This document shows, in pieces, positions 36,716 to 47,339 of a DNA stretch of 64,000 bases. The notes beneath the pieces were generated by a model that saw only the letters and a program-made list of their open reading frames with translations, had not been told where the DNA came from and ran no database searches. Numbering within the stretch: position 1 is the first letter of the stretch; each line of letters starts with the position of its first letter. The stretch spans positions 14,196,041 to 14,260,040 of the forward strand of contig CM026565.1 of assembly GCA_015143295.1 (NCBI GenBank). The letters run 5' to 3'. Both the position numbers and the translations under genes were made by a program. The DNA is from Tetracentron sinense (taxonomy: Eukaryota; Streptophyta; Magnoliopsida; Trochodendrales; Trochodendraceae).

Positions 36716-37454
36716 TCAAGGAGGTTGGTAGCCCCGGTTAAGGGTGCTAACCTCTGGCTCATAAGAAAGGAAATGATATTGTCAAGGAGGTTAGTAGCCC
36801 AGGATTATGCGGGTGCTAGCCTCTGGCTCATAAGAAACGTATTGCATTGTCAAGGGGATTGGTAGCCCAGGGATCATGCGGGTACTAACCCCTGGCTCAT
36901 AAGAAAGGACTCGGAAATGTTGCACTGTCAAGGAGGTTGGTAGCCCCGGTTAAGGGTGCTAACCTCTGGCTCATAAGAAAGGAAATGGTATTGTCAAGGA
37001 GGTTCGTAGCCCAGGATTATGCGGGTGCTAACCTCTGGCTCATAAGAAAGGTATTGTACTGTCAAGGGGGTTGGTAGCCCAGGGATGTGAGGGTGCTAAT
37101 CTCTGGCTCATAAGTAAGGTATCGTACTGTCAAGGAGGCTGGTAGCCCAGGGATGTGAGGGTGCTAGCCTCTGGCTCATAAGAAGTGTATTGTACTGTCA
37201 AGGGGGTTGGTAGCCCAGGGATGTGAGGGTGCTAACCTCTAGCTCATAAGTAAGGTATCGTACTGTCAAGGAGGCTGGTAGCCCAGGGATGTGAGGGTGC
37301 TAGCCTCTGGCTCATAAGAAGTGTATTGTACTGTCAAGGGGGTTGGTAGCCCAGGGATGTGCGGGTGCTAACCCCTGGCTCATAAGAAAGGTATTGTACT
37401 GTCAAGGAGGTTGGTAGCCTAGGGATATGCGGGTGCTAACCTCTGGCTCATAAG
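36716..37454 (+). repeat. 11-copy 68-bp minisatellite, 5' LTR
   Basis: Units begin TCAAGGAGGTTGGTAGCCC and contain GGCTCATAAG. Unit types alternate: for example the GGGATGTGAGGGTGCTA forms at units 6-9 are a tandemly duplicated pair. The 3' LTR has nine units; the two extra units here account for the whole LTR length difference. Confidence 0.95.
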
Positions 37455-37670
37455 AAATATTGAAAGGACAACTCAAAGAGGAATTGTATGATGCATAGAC
37501 ATGTTTTAGTTTCATAATAATTATGACTTGATAAAATGTTTATGTATGAGGTTGCTAGAAATGATTATGAACTATACTCCTCCCATTACTTGTATATGAT
37601 GTTGTTCGTTATTACCATTGTTAGTTAGGGGCTTGTACTCACTGAGTATTCCATGCTCAGCCGTACTTTC

Positions 37671-37826
37671 ATGTCGGTAGGTACCCGAGTCCCTCTCGAC
37701 ATTTGTGATCTGGGTCCTTGGATAGAGGAGGACTATGGCGAGGAGGAACCTTATAAGGATCTAGTAGTCGAGCCTCAGGCGGAGGCGAGAGACTTAGACC
37801 ATTGGCCCCACGGGGGTGACTATTGA
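37671..37826 (+). CDS. Conserved acidic small ORF, 5' LTR (putative)
   Basis: ATG to TGA, 51 codons. The peptide starts MSVGTRVPLD, has GPWIEEDYGEEEP at residues 15-27 and ends DHWPHGGDY. It differs from the 3' LTR copy at four residues, with the frame intact in both. It lies in U5, upstream of the PBS and gag, so in a full-length transcript it would be a leader ORF. Function unknown. Confidence 0.4.
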   Translation: MSVGTRVPLDICDLGPWIEEDYGEEEPYKDLVVEPQAEARDLDHWPHGGDY

Positions 37827-38114
37827 GCGAGACAGAGTTGTATTTTGTCTTTTGTATTTTGTTAGGTGGGCCTGTCCACCTTAGGCTTAGACGTGTTGTA
37901 CATATGTTAAACTTGGAATACTGTTTTGGAACTTTAGAAGAAAAAAAAAAGAGTTGGTTGCGCTTCCGCATTTTATGTTTAGCTTCCGCGCTCTAATTTT
38001 CATTGTATTAGTATTATATTTTGCCTTGTTCATTTCAGGATGGTTTGGCAGGTTTGTATAGTCCACCTAAAGTATCCCTAAACTCCTAGGGGGTATTTTG
38101 GGGCGTGACAGAGG

Positions 38115-38127
38115 TGGTATCAGAGCC
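38115..38127 (+). other. Primer-binding site (initiator tRNA-Met)
   Basis: TGGTATCAGAGCC, four bases after the 5' LTR. It matches the complement of the 3' end of plant initiator tRNA-Met, the usual primer for this element class. Confidence 0.95.
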
Positions 38128-38452
38128 TTGACATTAGAGTCCTTAGGGTCACTAGAACTGATACTATGATTGAACAAGGTCTTAGGCCACTAAGAGAAGT
38201 CGTATTCCAAGTATAGACTAATAACTTAGTCTTAGTCCATAACTGGTTGGAAAGCCAAACCGCACTTAGTAACCTACGCTAGAACACGAACGTATGCTTG
38301 TTGTTGCTGTGTATACCTTGAATGAATTGTCATATGCTCAATAAATGATAGGGATGCTAAAATTGTTATTAAATATTGTGCAATTATTGAATTGTTGCTA
38401 AACACGTATCCAAGTTAGACTCATGTGGTACTGTCGTTCTCAGGATCACATC

Positions 38453-39689
38453 ATGAGACGCGGTGCTCGGGGTCGCGGATACAATACGAGGGGAAATGGA
38501 AGTGATGCCCTTTCCGGTGACGAGCAACCCGATTTTGCCCAAGCTTTTGCATCTATAGCCGAGACTTTGGCTATGTTAGCAGCAAGGCCGGTTGCTGTTA
38601 CTCCTTCTACACCTCCGCCACCTCCGGCACACCATGCTTCAGGATTGGAGGCATTTAGGAGATTACGTCCTCCTACCTTATTTGGTACTACTGACCCCAT
38701 GGTCGCCGAGGCATGGGTGATGCAATTGGAAAAGATTTTTAGAGCGCTCCACTGCACGGATGAACAGAGAGTGGACTGGGCCACCTTCGTGATGGAAGGT
38801 GCGGCCGAGCATTGGTGGAGAGCCGCACAGAGACAGAGGGAGTCCACCAGGGCGGGGGAGCCGTGGACATGGCCGAAATTTTTGGATGTCTTCTATAAGC
38901 AGTATTTTCCAGCAGCTATCAAAGAACAGAAGGAGATTGAATTCATGACTCTTAAACAAGGAGAGTTGAGTGTGGCCGATTATGAGGCTACCTTCGTGGA
39001 GTTATCGAGATTCGCACCTCACCTAATTGCATCTAAGCATATGCGAGTCAGGAAATTTGAGCGGGGATTGAAACCCTCCATTAGAGACAGGGTCTCGATG
39101 TTCCAGGTGGCTACCTGGGGAGAGGTTGTGAGCAAGGTGAAGCTTGCCGAGAAGAATTCGGAAGAATTCTTCAAGAGAAGGGATATGACTCGAGGCCAGT
39201 CGAGTAGTTCGGGGTCGGCAGAGAAGAGGGTTAGGACAGCCCCATATCAGGCATCCAGGCTGATACGGTCACCGAGGCCTCCCTTGACATCACAGGTATC
39301 TCGGCCTACCACTACACCGGTACCTCGTCCCACACTTTCACAGGCCACCCGATATGTTCCACCTTCATCCTCATCAGCATTTGAGGAGTGCTCCTATTGT
39401 GGTCGGAGTCACCGGATTGGTGAATGTCGGAGGATTTCGGGTGGGTGCTTTCACTGTGGAGATGTGAATCACATGGTCAGGGATTGCCCACGCAGGCAGC
39501 TGCAGCCTATCCAACCCCAGGGGAGTAGGCCCCCAGTTCGACAGGATTCCCAGTCGGGATCCTCACAGGCTTCTGTGTCTAGGCCTTCACGACCCACGTT
39601 ATCCACTCCACCGCCTCGTAGGGCAAACCAGGGTCAGGTTTTTGCCTTATCGGAACGGGATGCACGTGCATCTGACGATGTCGTGCAAG
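38453..39689 (+). CDS. gag: Chromovirus gag (capsid/nucleocapsid), first exon of gag-pol
   Basis: The ATG at 38453 (MRRGARGRGY) is preferred over the one at 38423, because the ten residues before it do not look like gag. A basic N-terminus is followed by a Pro/Ala-rich linker, then the Retrotrans_gag capsid region (about residues 75-190) with WATFVMEGAAEHWWRAA and FYKQYFP. A Ser/Pro-rich stretch follows. A knuckle-like CSYC...H...C precedes a canonical CX2CX4HX4C zinc knuckle (CFHCGDVNHMVRDC, residues 332-345). It would package element RNA in virus-like particles in the cytoplasm. The frame is open throughout. Without splicing it runs to a TAA at 39704; the region from 39690 is better explained as an intron. 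Confidence 0.85.
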
Positions 39690-39824
39690 GTACGCTATCA
39701 TGCTAAAGTTTCGAGTTATAATTGGCTGTTATTATGTAATGTGATTGCTTATATTATGACATGCTACCTGTACTTATGTGTTATTGCGTGAAATCTATTA
39801 ACGTGAATTTAATTAATCACACAG
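39690..39824 (+). other. Probable spliceosomal intron between gag and protease
   Basis: A 135-nt AT-rich stretch with GT (CAAG|GTACGC) and AG (ATCACACAG|GC) ends, and TTAATTAAT about 12 nt before the AG as a branch-site candidate. It contains in-frame stops and no homology to gag or protease. Removing it joins the VVQ end of gag to ALLVNECLARVL and the DTGS protease motif in frame through a shared Gly codon. That gives the spacing seen in related elements without a gap. Splicing is inferred, not shown. Confidence 0.6.
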
Positions 39825-41170
39825 GCGCGTTATTAGTGAATGAATGCCTAGCCCGAGTGTTGATGGACACAGGATCCACTCATTCCTTTGTATCGCCTAG
39901 CTTTGCGAAAGGATTTCCAACCAAGTCCAGTCAGTTGAAGCATGAATTAACCATCTCCACACCGCTCGGCAAGTCAGTGGACACGGACCGTATATACAAG
40001 GACTATGTAGTCCAAGTGGGACAGAATGAGTTGTTAGCCGACCTCATCATCCTGGACTTCCAAGACTTAGATTTCGATGTCATACTTGGTATGGATTGGC
40101 TATCAGCTCACCACGGACATGTGGCATGTTTCGAGAAGATGGTGAACTTTGAGCCGATGGGAGTTAAGCCATTTCACTTTCGAGGGTTGAGGGAAAGAGA
40201 CATTGCTCGCCTCGCAGCTTTGAGCTTAGCAAACCCAGAAGCACAAAACTCCTCGGTCATTCCGGTCGTGAGTGAGTTCTTGGATGTGTTTCCGGAGGAA
40301 CTTCCCGGATTGCCTCCGGATCGGGAGATTGAGTTCGCTATAGAGCTTACTCCAGGCACCGCTCCGATTTCAAGGGCACCATATAGAATGGCCCCAATAG
40401 AGCTTGAGGAATTAAAGAAGCAAATTGAGGAGTTACAATAACTTGGTTTCATCCAACCAAGTGTGTCACCATGGGGAGCTCCGGTCCTCTTTGTGAAAAA
40501 GAAAGACGGGTCAATGAGAATGTGCATAGATTACCGGCAGTTGAACAAGATAACTATTAAGAATCGTTATCCTTTGCCTCAGATAGACGACTTGTTTGAC
40601 CAACTGAAGGGAGCGAGATTTTTCTCCAAGATTGATCTTAGATCGGGGTATCATCAGTTAAAGATCAAGGCGGCAGATGTTCTGGAGTCGGCTTTCAGGA
40701 CTCGGTATGGGCACTACGAGTTCCTTGTCATGCCTTTTGGGCTGACGAATGCACCGGCGGCGTTCATGGATTTGATGAACCGGGTGTTCCGATCGTACTT
40801 GGATCAATGTGTGATTGTGTTCATAGATGACATTTTGGTGTATTCCCAGACACGGGAAGATCACGCACGAGACCTTCGTCTTGCTCTGGAGATATTGAGA
40901 GAGCATAGGCTATACGCTAAGTTAAGCAAGTGTGAATTTTGGTTGGAGAAGGTGGCGTTCCTAGGCCACGTAGTGTCAGCCAAGGGTATTTCTGTTGACC
41001 CGGCAAAGATAGAGGCAGTTATGATATGGGAGAGACCCAAGAGCGTCACGGAGATACGTAGTTTTCTCGGATTGGCAGGCTATTATCGGAGATTCGTGGA
41101 GGGATTCTCCAGTTTGGTTGCACCTCTCACTTACCTGACGAGAAAGAATGCTAAGTTCAGTTAGAAAGAC
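39825..41170 (+). pseudogene. pol: Chromovirus protease and reverse transcriptase, broken
   Basis: The retropepsin-type protease has the DTGS active site at 39866-39877. The linker to RT carries the VFPEELPGLPPDREIEF motif typical of Ty3/gypsy. An in-frame TAA at 40439-40441 interrupts just before the RT block ([16 protein letters not shown]). RT then continues with [28 protein letters not shown] and the catalytic FIDD at 40820-40831, to the [11 protein letters not shown] region. A second stop (TAG at 41162-41164, at a place where the family has Trp) lies just before a deletion near 41170. RNase H is absent. The product could not work as a polyprotein. Confidence 0.9.
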
Positions 41171-42170
41171 TGATGCGATATGGGTTGTTGTTGACAGACT
41201 CACGAAGTCCGCCCATTTTTTACCGTACCGGACTACATTCAACTCAAATCAGTTAGCTGCCTTGTACATCAAAGAGGTAGTCCGATTGCATGGAGTACCA
41301 ATGAGCATTGTCTCAAACCGGGATCCAAGATTCACATCCAGGTTTTGGAAAAGTTTTCAGGATGCCACGGGTTCCCGACTAGACTTTAGCACCGCCTTTC
41401 ATCCTCAGACAGATGGACAAACCGAGAGGGTGAACCAGGTTATAGAGGACATGCTCTGAGCTTGCATGTTGGACTTCAAAGGCAGTTGGGAGGATCACTT
41501 GCCATTGGTGGAATTCGCCTACAATAACAGCTATCAGGCGAGCATCCAAATGGCTCCTTTTGAGGCCTTGTATGGTCGAAGTTGTAGATCTCCCCTATAC
41601 TGGGATGAAGTTGGAGAGAGAAAGATATTGGGCCCGGAATTGATTGAACAAACCGCGAATAAAGTCAAGATCATCAGAGAGAGATTAAAGACGCCTCAGG
41701 AAAGGCAAAAGAGCTATGCCGACACCCGTAGACGAGATCTTGAGTTCCGTATTGACGATATGGTATTTGTGAAGGTTTCACCGACAAAGGGTGTTATGAG
41801 GTTTGGCAAAAGAGGAAAGCTCAGCCCTAGGTATGTTGGTCCATTTGAAATTATCACCCGAATTGGTGAAGTTGCATACCGGGTTGCTCTACCCACTCAC
41901 ATCGCGGCGGTTCACAACGTATTCCATGTATTTATGCTTCGGAAATATATTCCGGATCCTTCTCATGTGATCGACCTTGATACGCTAGAAGTCCGAGAGG
42001 ATCTCACTTTGGTGGAAGAGCCGGTTCAAATTTTGGACCGTAGGGATCAAGTCTTGCGCAATAAGGTCATCCCCTTGGTTCTTGTTCGATGGCAACACCA
42101 TTCACGAGAAGAAGCTACATGGGAGCACGAAGCGGAATTGAGGCAAAAATATCCTAATTTGTTTGAGTGA
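41171..42170 (+). pseudogene. pol: Chromovirus integrase, N-terminally deleted, with chromodomain-like tail
   Basis: The sequence re-enters in another frame at DAIWVVVDRLTKSAHFLP, inside the integrase core. The HHCC zinc finger and first catalytic Asp are missing. Where the family has SDRDPRF, this copy has SNRDPRF, so the second catalytic Asp is also lost. A TGA at 41457-41459 follows IEDML. Beyond it come the core end, the GKLSPRYVGPFEI domain and a C-terminal stretch (PVQILDRRDQVL, LVRWQHHSREEATWE) of chromodomain-like type, which in chromoviruses steers insertion to heterochromatin. The frame ends at the TGA at 42168. Confidence 0.9.
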
Positions 42171-42236
42171 TGTTTATGTAATTTTGTTCTTTATAATCTC
42201 TATGTATCGTTCCAATTTCGAGGACGAAACTTCTGT

Positions 42237-42249
42237 AAGGGGGGGAGGA
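42237..42249 (+). other. Polypurine tract
   Basis: AAGGGGGGGAGGA immediately before the 3' LTR; primer site for plus-strand DNA synthesis. Confidence 0.9.
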
Positions 42250-42784
42250 TGTAGAACCCCGGATCTTGATGACCATGTACGACGAATGATATCATATACT
42301 AAAGCATGTAAGAATGTATTTATGGTGTATGGGTGTTTGGAATGAAATAGGCAAGAGTATAGAATACTCTTGAGTATTGACAAGGGTTATGCCTTGGCAT
42401 ACCCTCGACTCTAAATAGCCCTAGCGTTCACACCGCTCGTCAAAATCAAGCAATTCTTAGATTTTTGGAAAGGTAATTGAACCCTCTTCGGGGTTCATGT
42501 TGATCACTTGTCTTGGTTTTGAGTTGGTGTTAGGTCAAAAGACCGATTTCTGAAGTCGGGTCGGTTTAAAATCTGGATTGACGAAACCCAATTTCGGATC
42601 AGTCAGGTTTAGGGGCAAAATGGTCTAAGAAAAAGGATGAATTGGAAGTTGTGGAAAAAATGCAAGTTGTTCTCCTTCGAAAGACGAATCCAACGCAAGT
42701 TGAATCGTCAACATCGGACAAGCGAGTCAAACGTTATGGCCGAGATACGAAAACGTAAAAATGCTGAAGTTTTCTGCAAAAGTT

Positions 42785-42970
42785 GCGATCGCTCGTAGGG
42801 ACCCTACGAACGATCGTAGCGGAGCTACGAACGATCGTAGAGTTGCTACGATCGATCGTAAAGCCCCAGAAATCCTGGAAACTCTCGGGTGAAACTACGA
42901 TTGATCGTAGGAAGCTACGATCGATCGTAGAAGGCTACGATCAATCGTAAATCGCTACGAACGATCGTAG
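42785..42970 (+). repeat. Palindrome array, 3' LTR
   Basis: Same eight palindromes and spacer as in the 5' LTR, with almost no change. Confidence 0.85.
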
Positions 42971-43026
42971 ATACGCGATTTTACTTTCTTGGATGCGATT
43001 TTTTAGGGGTTCTTCACCCCTTACAC

Positions 43027-43034
43027 TATAAATA
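43027..43034 (+). promoter_or_regulatory. TATA box, 3' LTR
   Basis: TATAAATA; could drive outward transcription into the neighbouring LTR and copia sequence. Confidence 0.6.
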
Positions 43035-43799
43035 GAAGACTTTAGGAGGGTTTTTGGGTTACCCTAAACCAAGGAGAGTTCCTAGAAAGAGAAGGAAAGG
43101 ATCTTGAGCATTCCAAAGAGGGTTTTGCTTGAAACCAAGAAGAGCTTCAATCAAGGGTTTTAGAACCCTAGAACCGTTCTAAAAGGCTTGGATTCTCCAA
43201 ATCCAACCTCAAGCTCGTGTGGAGTACCTCTTCCAAGCTAGGGCAGCGTTTCTACATCATCCTCAAGGATTTTTCTTTCCCTTTTCAAGGTTAGTACACT
43301 CTTCCTAGTTACTTTGGTAATAACCTAGGATTTTTCTAAGTAAATATGTGTTGGATCTTCCCCATTGCTCCCTTGTATTGGTATATGCTAAATCCCTAAA
43401 ACATAAACAAGATAATACAAACAAATGGTGGAATGTATGAATGGATGAGGAGTGGAGGCGATTGGATGCCATGTTGTGATGTGTTGAATGATGGGAAAAA
43501 TGGTGGAAGGGCATATTACGCATAATGAACACACCCCAAATGTTTGATGAAATGTTCGAATGAGAAAATATGAAATAACTAAAGGTAAAAAAGTTGAATA
43601 CCACATGTTTGATAGAATGCATGAATAAACTAAGATTGGAAAGCATGAGTCACATAAATGTTCCCCATTTGGCAAGTTGTATGCATGTGTTTATTTCGCT
43701 TCTTAAATTCTCATGTGAGTTGGGAATTGTTAAAATGCTATATGTCATCATGATTTCACGATTGCTATGCACGAGCACATATGTAGATGGAGGATATTG

Positions 43800-44402
43800 T
43801 CAAGGAGGTTGGTAGCCCCGGTTAAGGGTGCTAACCTCTGGCTCATAAGAAAGGAAATGGTATTGTCAAGGAGGTTAGTAGCCCAGGATTATGCGGGTGC
43901 TAGCCTCTGGCTCATAAGAAACGTATTGCATTGTCAAGGGGGTTGGTAGCCCAGGGATCATGCGGGTACTAACCCCTGGCTCATAAGAAAGGACTCGGAA
44001 ATGTTGCACTGTCAAGGAGGTTGGTAGCCCCGGTTAAGGGTGCTAACCTCTGGCTCATAAGAAAGGAAATGGTATTGTCAAGGAGGTTAGTAGCCCAGGA
44101 TTATGCGGGTGCTAACCTCTGGCTCATAAGAAATGTAATGTACTGTCAAGGGGGTTGGTAGCCCAGGGATGTGCGGGTGCTAACCTCTGGCTCATAAGTA
44201 AGGTATCGTACTGTCAAGGAGGCTGGTAGCCCAGGGATGTGAGGGTGCTAGCCTCTGGCTCATAAGAAGTGTATTGTACTGTCAAGGGGGTTGGTAGCCC
44301 AGGGATATGCAGGTGCTAACCCCTGGCTCATAAGAAATGTATTGTACTGTCAAGGAGGTTGGTAGCTCAGGGATATGCGGGTGCTAACCTCTGGCTCATA
44401 AG
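43800..44402 (+). repeat. Nine-copy 68-bp minisatellite, 3' LTR
   Basis: Units 1-7 match units 1-7 of the 5' LTR. A pair equivalent to its units 8-9 is absent. Confidence 0.95.
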
Positions 44403-44618
44403 AAATATTGAAAGGACAACTCAAAGAGGAATTGTATGATGCATAGACATGTTTTAGTTTCATAATAATTATGACTTGATAAAATGTTGATGTATGAGGT
44501 TGCTAGAAATGATTATGAACTATACTCCTCCCATTACTTGTATATGATGTTGTTCGTTATTACCATTGTTAGTTAGGGGCTTGTAATCGCTGAGTATTCC
44601 ATGCTCAGCCGTACTTTC

Positions 44619-44774
44619 ATGTCGGCAGGTACCCGAGTCCCTCTCGACATTTGTGATCTGGGTCCTTGGATAGAGGAGGACTATGGCGAGGAGGAACCTT
44701 ATGAGGATCTAGTAGTCGAGCCTCAGGTGGAGGCGAGAGACTTAAACCATTGGCCCCACGGGGGTGACTATTGA
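44619..44774 (+). CDS. Conserved acidic small ORF, 3' LTR (putative)
   Basis: 51 codons from ATG, starting MSAGTRVPLD. Same length and stop as the 5' LTR copy. Confidence 0.4.
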   Translation: MSAGTRVPLDICDLGPWIEEDYGEEEPYEDLVVEPQVEARDLNHWPHGGDY

Positions 44775-46565
44775 GCGAGACAGAGTTGTATTTTGTCTTT
44801 TGTATTTTGTTAGGTGGGCCTGTCCACCTTAGGCTTAGATGTGTTGTACATATGTTAAACTTGGAATACTGTTTTGGAACTTTAGAAGAAAAAAAAAGAG
44901 TTGGTTGCGCTTCCGCATTTTATGTTTAGCTTCCGCGCTTTGATTTTCATTGTATTAGTATTATATTTTGCCTTGTTCATTTCAGGATGGTTTGGCAGGT
45001 TTGTATAGTCCACCTAAAGTATCCCTAAACTCCTAGGGGGTATTTTGGGGCGTGACAACATCAAACAAGCAGTAATTATACCATGACAAATGCAATAAAT
45101 TATGCAACAAAATATTGCAACATATGCAATTTATTTATACACAAGTTTCACAATTTACCGTTAATTCAATTATTGGTCACGGTCTCATATCCATAGGATT
45201 CAAACTGATATCGTCCTACTGACATTCTTTTACTGGCAACACTAAGCTCATCCAATCGGGTTCCCACAAAGTTCGCCCTTCATTTATTTGATCTAACGAG
45301 TTTCTCACTCCATTAGTCAAATGGTCATTTGGTTTATCATTAATCTTCCAATACTATTCTTAGGATCACACTAAGTTTACCCAATTTTCACTTTTGGACT
45401 CTCACAAAGTTCACCCGAGGATTCTCTTCTAGGCATCGTACTAAAGTTCTCCCACAAGTGAACCTCACTCAAGGTTTTGGTCTTTTATTAAAATCTGGAT
45501 TTATTAAATGACATACAAGACAATATTCATAAATTAAACATGTCATGTACATAAATAATTAATAAACAAAATAATAATTGACAAGAGTATGCATGATTTC
45601 ATCATATAATTTACAATAATTAAGAATATTAAATATTAATAATATATTCAATTAAAGTATCTTAGAAAAATTAATGTGAAAAATTTCTCTTTTCCCATTT
45701 TTGATTTTCGACTAAGGTTTTGACCCACAAAACTATTGATTTTGGGACAACTTTCTTCACGAAAGTTGTAGATCTTTTCGAGCTCTTCGAAAGATGTACT
45801 GCCGAACCAAAATCAGACTTAAGGTCATAAAGTTATGACCCGTATAGTGAAACTGAGTAAATTTCCTTTAAATTAATTTAATTCTGAAAATTCACCAATT
45901 ACAATCTCTTTAGATCTCTCATGTTTTCTTCCCTAAAATTCCGTTTTTCTCAATGGTTTTCATCCCTAAATTCAATACATTATTTTTCTGACATTTAATC
46001 CGTTTATGATTAATTATAGATGTAAAACAGGAGTTGGAACAACAAGATTTAAACATCAAAATATACTAAGTTTAATTCTAGGATTTTAAGAATTACCTAA
46101 AATATTACTCAGAATTTTAAAGTCTAATTTATAAGTTTCTAGCGTGAATCATCATTCTTATAAATCCAAAACATAATCAAAACCTAGAACTAAGGTGGAG
46201 TGTTCACTTGCCTCAATAATTTAATCTACCACGAGGAAGAACAAGCTTTGGAATCGCGATCTCCTTCCTTGAAAACTCTTCCTAACGTGAAAACCCTACT
46301 TTTTTTCTCTCCCATGTTCTATTATTTAAACATTGTGTTCTGTGTATTCTGAAATTGGGTTTACCACTTTCTATTTATATTAACCCTTTTTTTTTAACGG
46401 TAAGATTTATATTACCACTTTCTATTTATATTAACCCTATTATTTATTTACTGGAATATCATTAGTGACTCTTGTTTGTCTACACTACTAATTAAATCTC
46501 AGTCAAGGTTATTCTTATTTCCTCATTTATTTTCACACCAGCCAATTAATTTCTAGGTCACTACA

Positions 46566-46934
46566 CCCACTTACATCCAACCGGTTTCTTTCCCTTTGGT
46601 AGGTTAACCATTTCTCATGTGCCACTTTACTCAAGAGCCCCCATTTCTTCACACATCGCATCCTTCCACTTAAAATGGGCAAGTGCTTTAGAAACACTGC
46701 AAGGCAAAGACACCGAAGACAAGAAAGAGGAAAATGTATGATAGGAAGGAGACAACGATTTGTAAAAACAAAATTAGAGATAGGATGGTGAGTACAAGAT
46801 CTAACTCCCTTCCGAATGGCACTAAGGAGATCGGAATCATCAACAGTTGACTCAGAATCATTACCTGAGTTGGAAGGATTCGGATCTGAGGGAGAATCTT
46901 GGCATGGAGCGTGAAGCATAGGTCGTGGTCGCCT
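46566..46934 (-). pseudogene. Ty1/copia pol relic: integrase-RT linker and RT start
   Basis: The minus strand reads MLHAPCQDSPSDPNPSNSGN, then a typical copia linker (LLSAIRKGVRSCTHHP), then, after frameshifts, the RT start GKKPVGCKWV at the right edge of the nested solo LTR. It continues at 34939 on one side and at 51829 on the other. The 128-codon frame here is not an independent gene. Confidence 0.8.
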
Positions 46935-47339
46935 TGTGATGACCCGAATATTTTTAGAAATATATTAAATATTAAATATTTGATATTAGGAAATTCATAT
47001 TATTACTTAAGCATATGATTTAATGAAGGTAAATGTTGCCTAAGTATATGCTTATATACTATGTATTAAACTTAATATTAATACATGTATATAATAAGAA
47101 GGGGACATTAGCTAGGATTATAACATGTGGCAAAAGTGTCACTTGTCAATCCCCTAGTAGGGACGTCCAAAGAATAGTTAAACATAGGTTAGCTGATGTG
47201 TTAATCATGAGTTAGATGCATTAATCACCACACATCATCATCTATGTGATGGACGTACAAGATTCAATCTTGGGGTAGCTAGTGCCATATGGCACCTCAT
47301 TTATGATGTTCATGAACCAAATTAAGGAGGAAGACCAAA

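Larger units (their letters stand above)
35168..38110 (+). repeat. 5' LTR of the chromovirus
   Basis: TGTAG...GTGACA ends. Modules in order: bipartite palindrome array (35703-35889), TATAAATA (35943-35950), donor-like AAG|GTTAGTAC (36206), 11-unit minisatellite (36716-37454), hairpin CTGAG/CTCAG (37642-37660), acceptor-like GGTAG (37676-37680, GGCAG in the 3' LTR), acidic small ORF (37671-37826). Confidence 0.95.
35168..45057 (+). mobile_element. Ty3/gypsy chromovirus (Tekay-like), both LTRs, internally deleted
   Basis: 9890 bp between perfect 5-bp duplications ACATC (35163-35167 and 45058-45062). 5' LTR 35168-38110 (2943 bp) and 3' LTR 42250-45057 (2808 bp). The internal part has PBS, gag, protease, RT, a partial integrase with a C-terminal chromodomain-like tail, and PPT, in the Ty3/gypsy order. 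Long LTRs and a chromodomain-like tail fit the Tekay (Del) clade; that label comes from family knowledge, not a search. RNase H and the integrase N-terminus are deleted, and stops interrupt pol. Nine differences in the first 250 bp of the LTRs, fewer further in, suggest a fairly young insertion. It could move only with enzymes supplied in trans, if at all. Confidence 0.95.
42250..45057 (+). repeat. 3' LTR of the chromovirus
   Basis: Same modules as the 5' LTR, with a nine-unit minisatellite (43800-44402) and an intact GGCAG acceptor-like site. It ends GTGACA at 45057, followed by the ACATC duplication. Confidence 0.95.
34945..46565 (-). mobile_element. Solo LTR (about 1.7 kb) split by the nested chromovirus
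   Basis: On the minus strand this insert begins TGTAGTGACC (46565 downward) and ends GGCATGACA (34945). Flanks are CACAC (34940-34944) and CCCAC (46566-46570), a 5-bp duplication with one mismatch. The copia pol frame runs up to both sides. Subtracting the nested element (35168-45057) and its 5-bp duplication leaves 1726 bp of non-coding sequence (34945-35167 and 45063-46565). It contains an AAGTTGTAGATCTTTTCGAG segment like those common in plant gypsy LTR leaders. No internal coding region, so a solo LTR; family unrelated to the LTRs of the nested element. Confidence 0.75.

Noticed and set aside
38115..38127. Possible tRNA gene fragment
   Set aside because: The short match to the complement of the tRNA-Met 3' end sits exactly at the LTR boundary and is a primer-binding site; no cloverleaf can be drawn around it.
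35168..45057. Autonomous, active chromovirus
   Set aside because: Stops at 40439, 41162 and 41457, a frame change, and loss of RNase H and integrase parts exclude autonomy.
46533..46919. 128-codon minus-strand frame as an independent gene
   Set aside because: Its sequence is the linker between integrase and RT of the split copia element.
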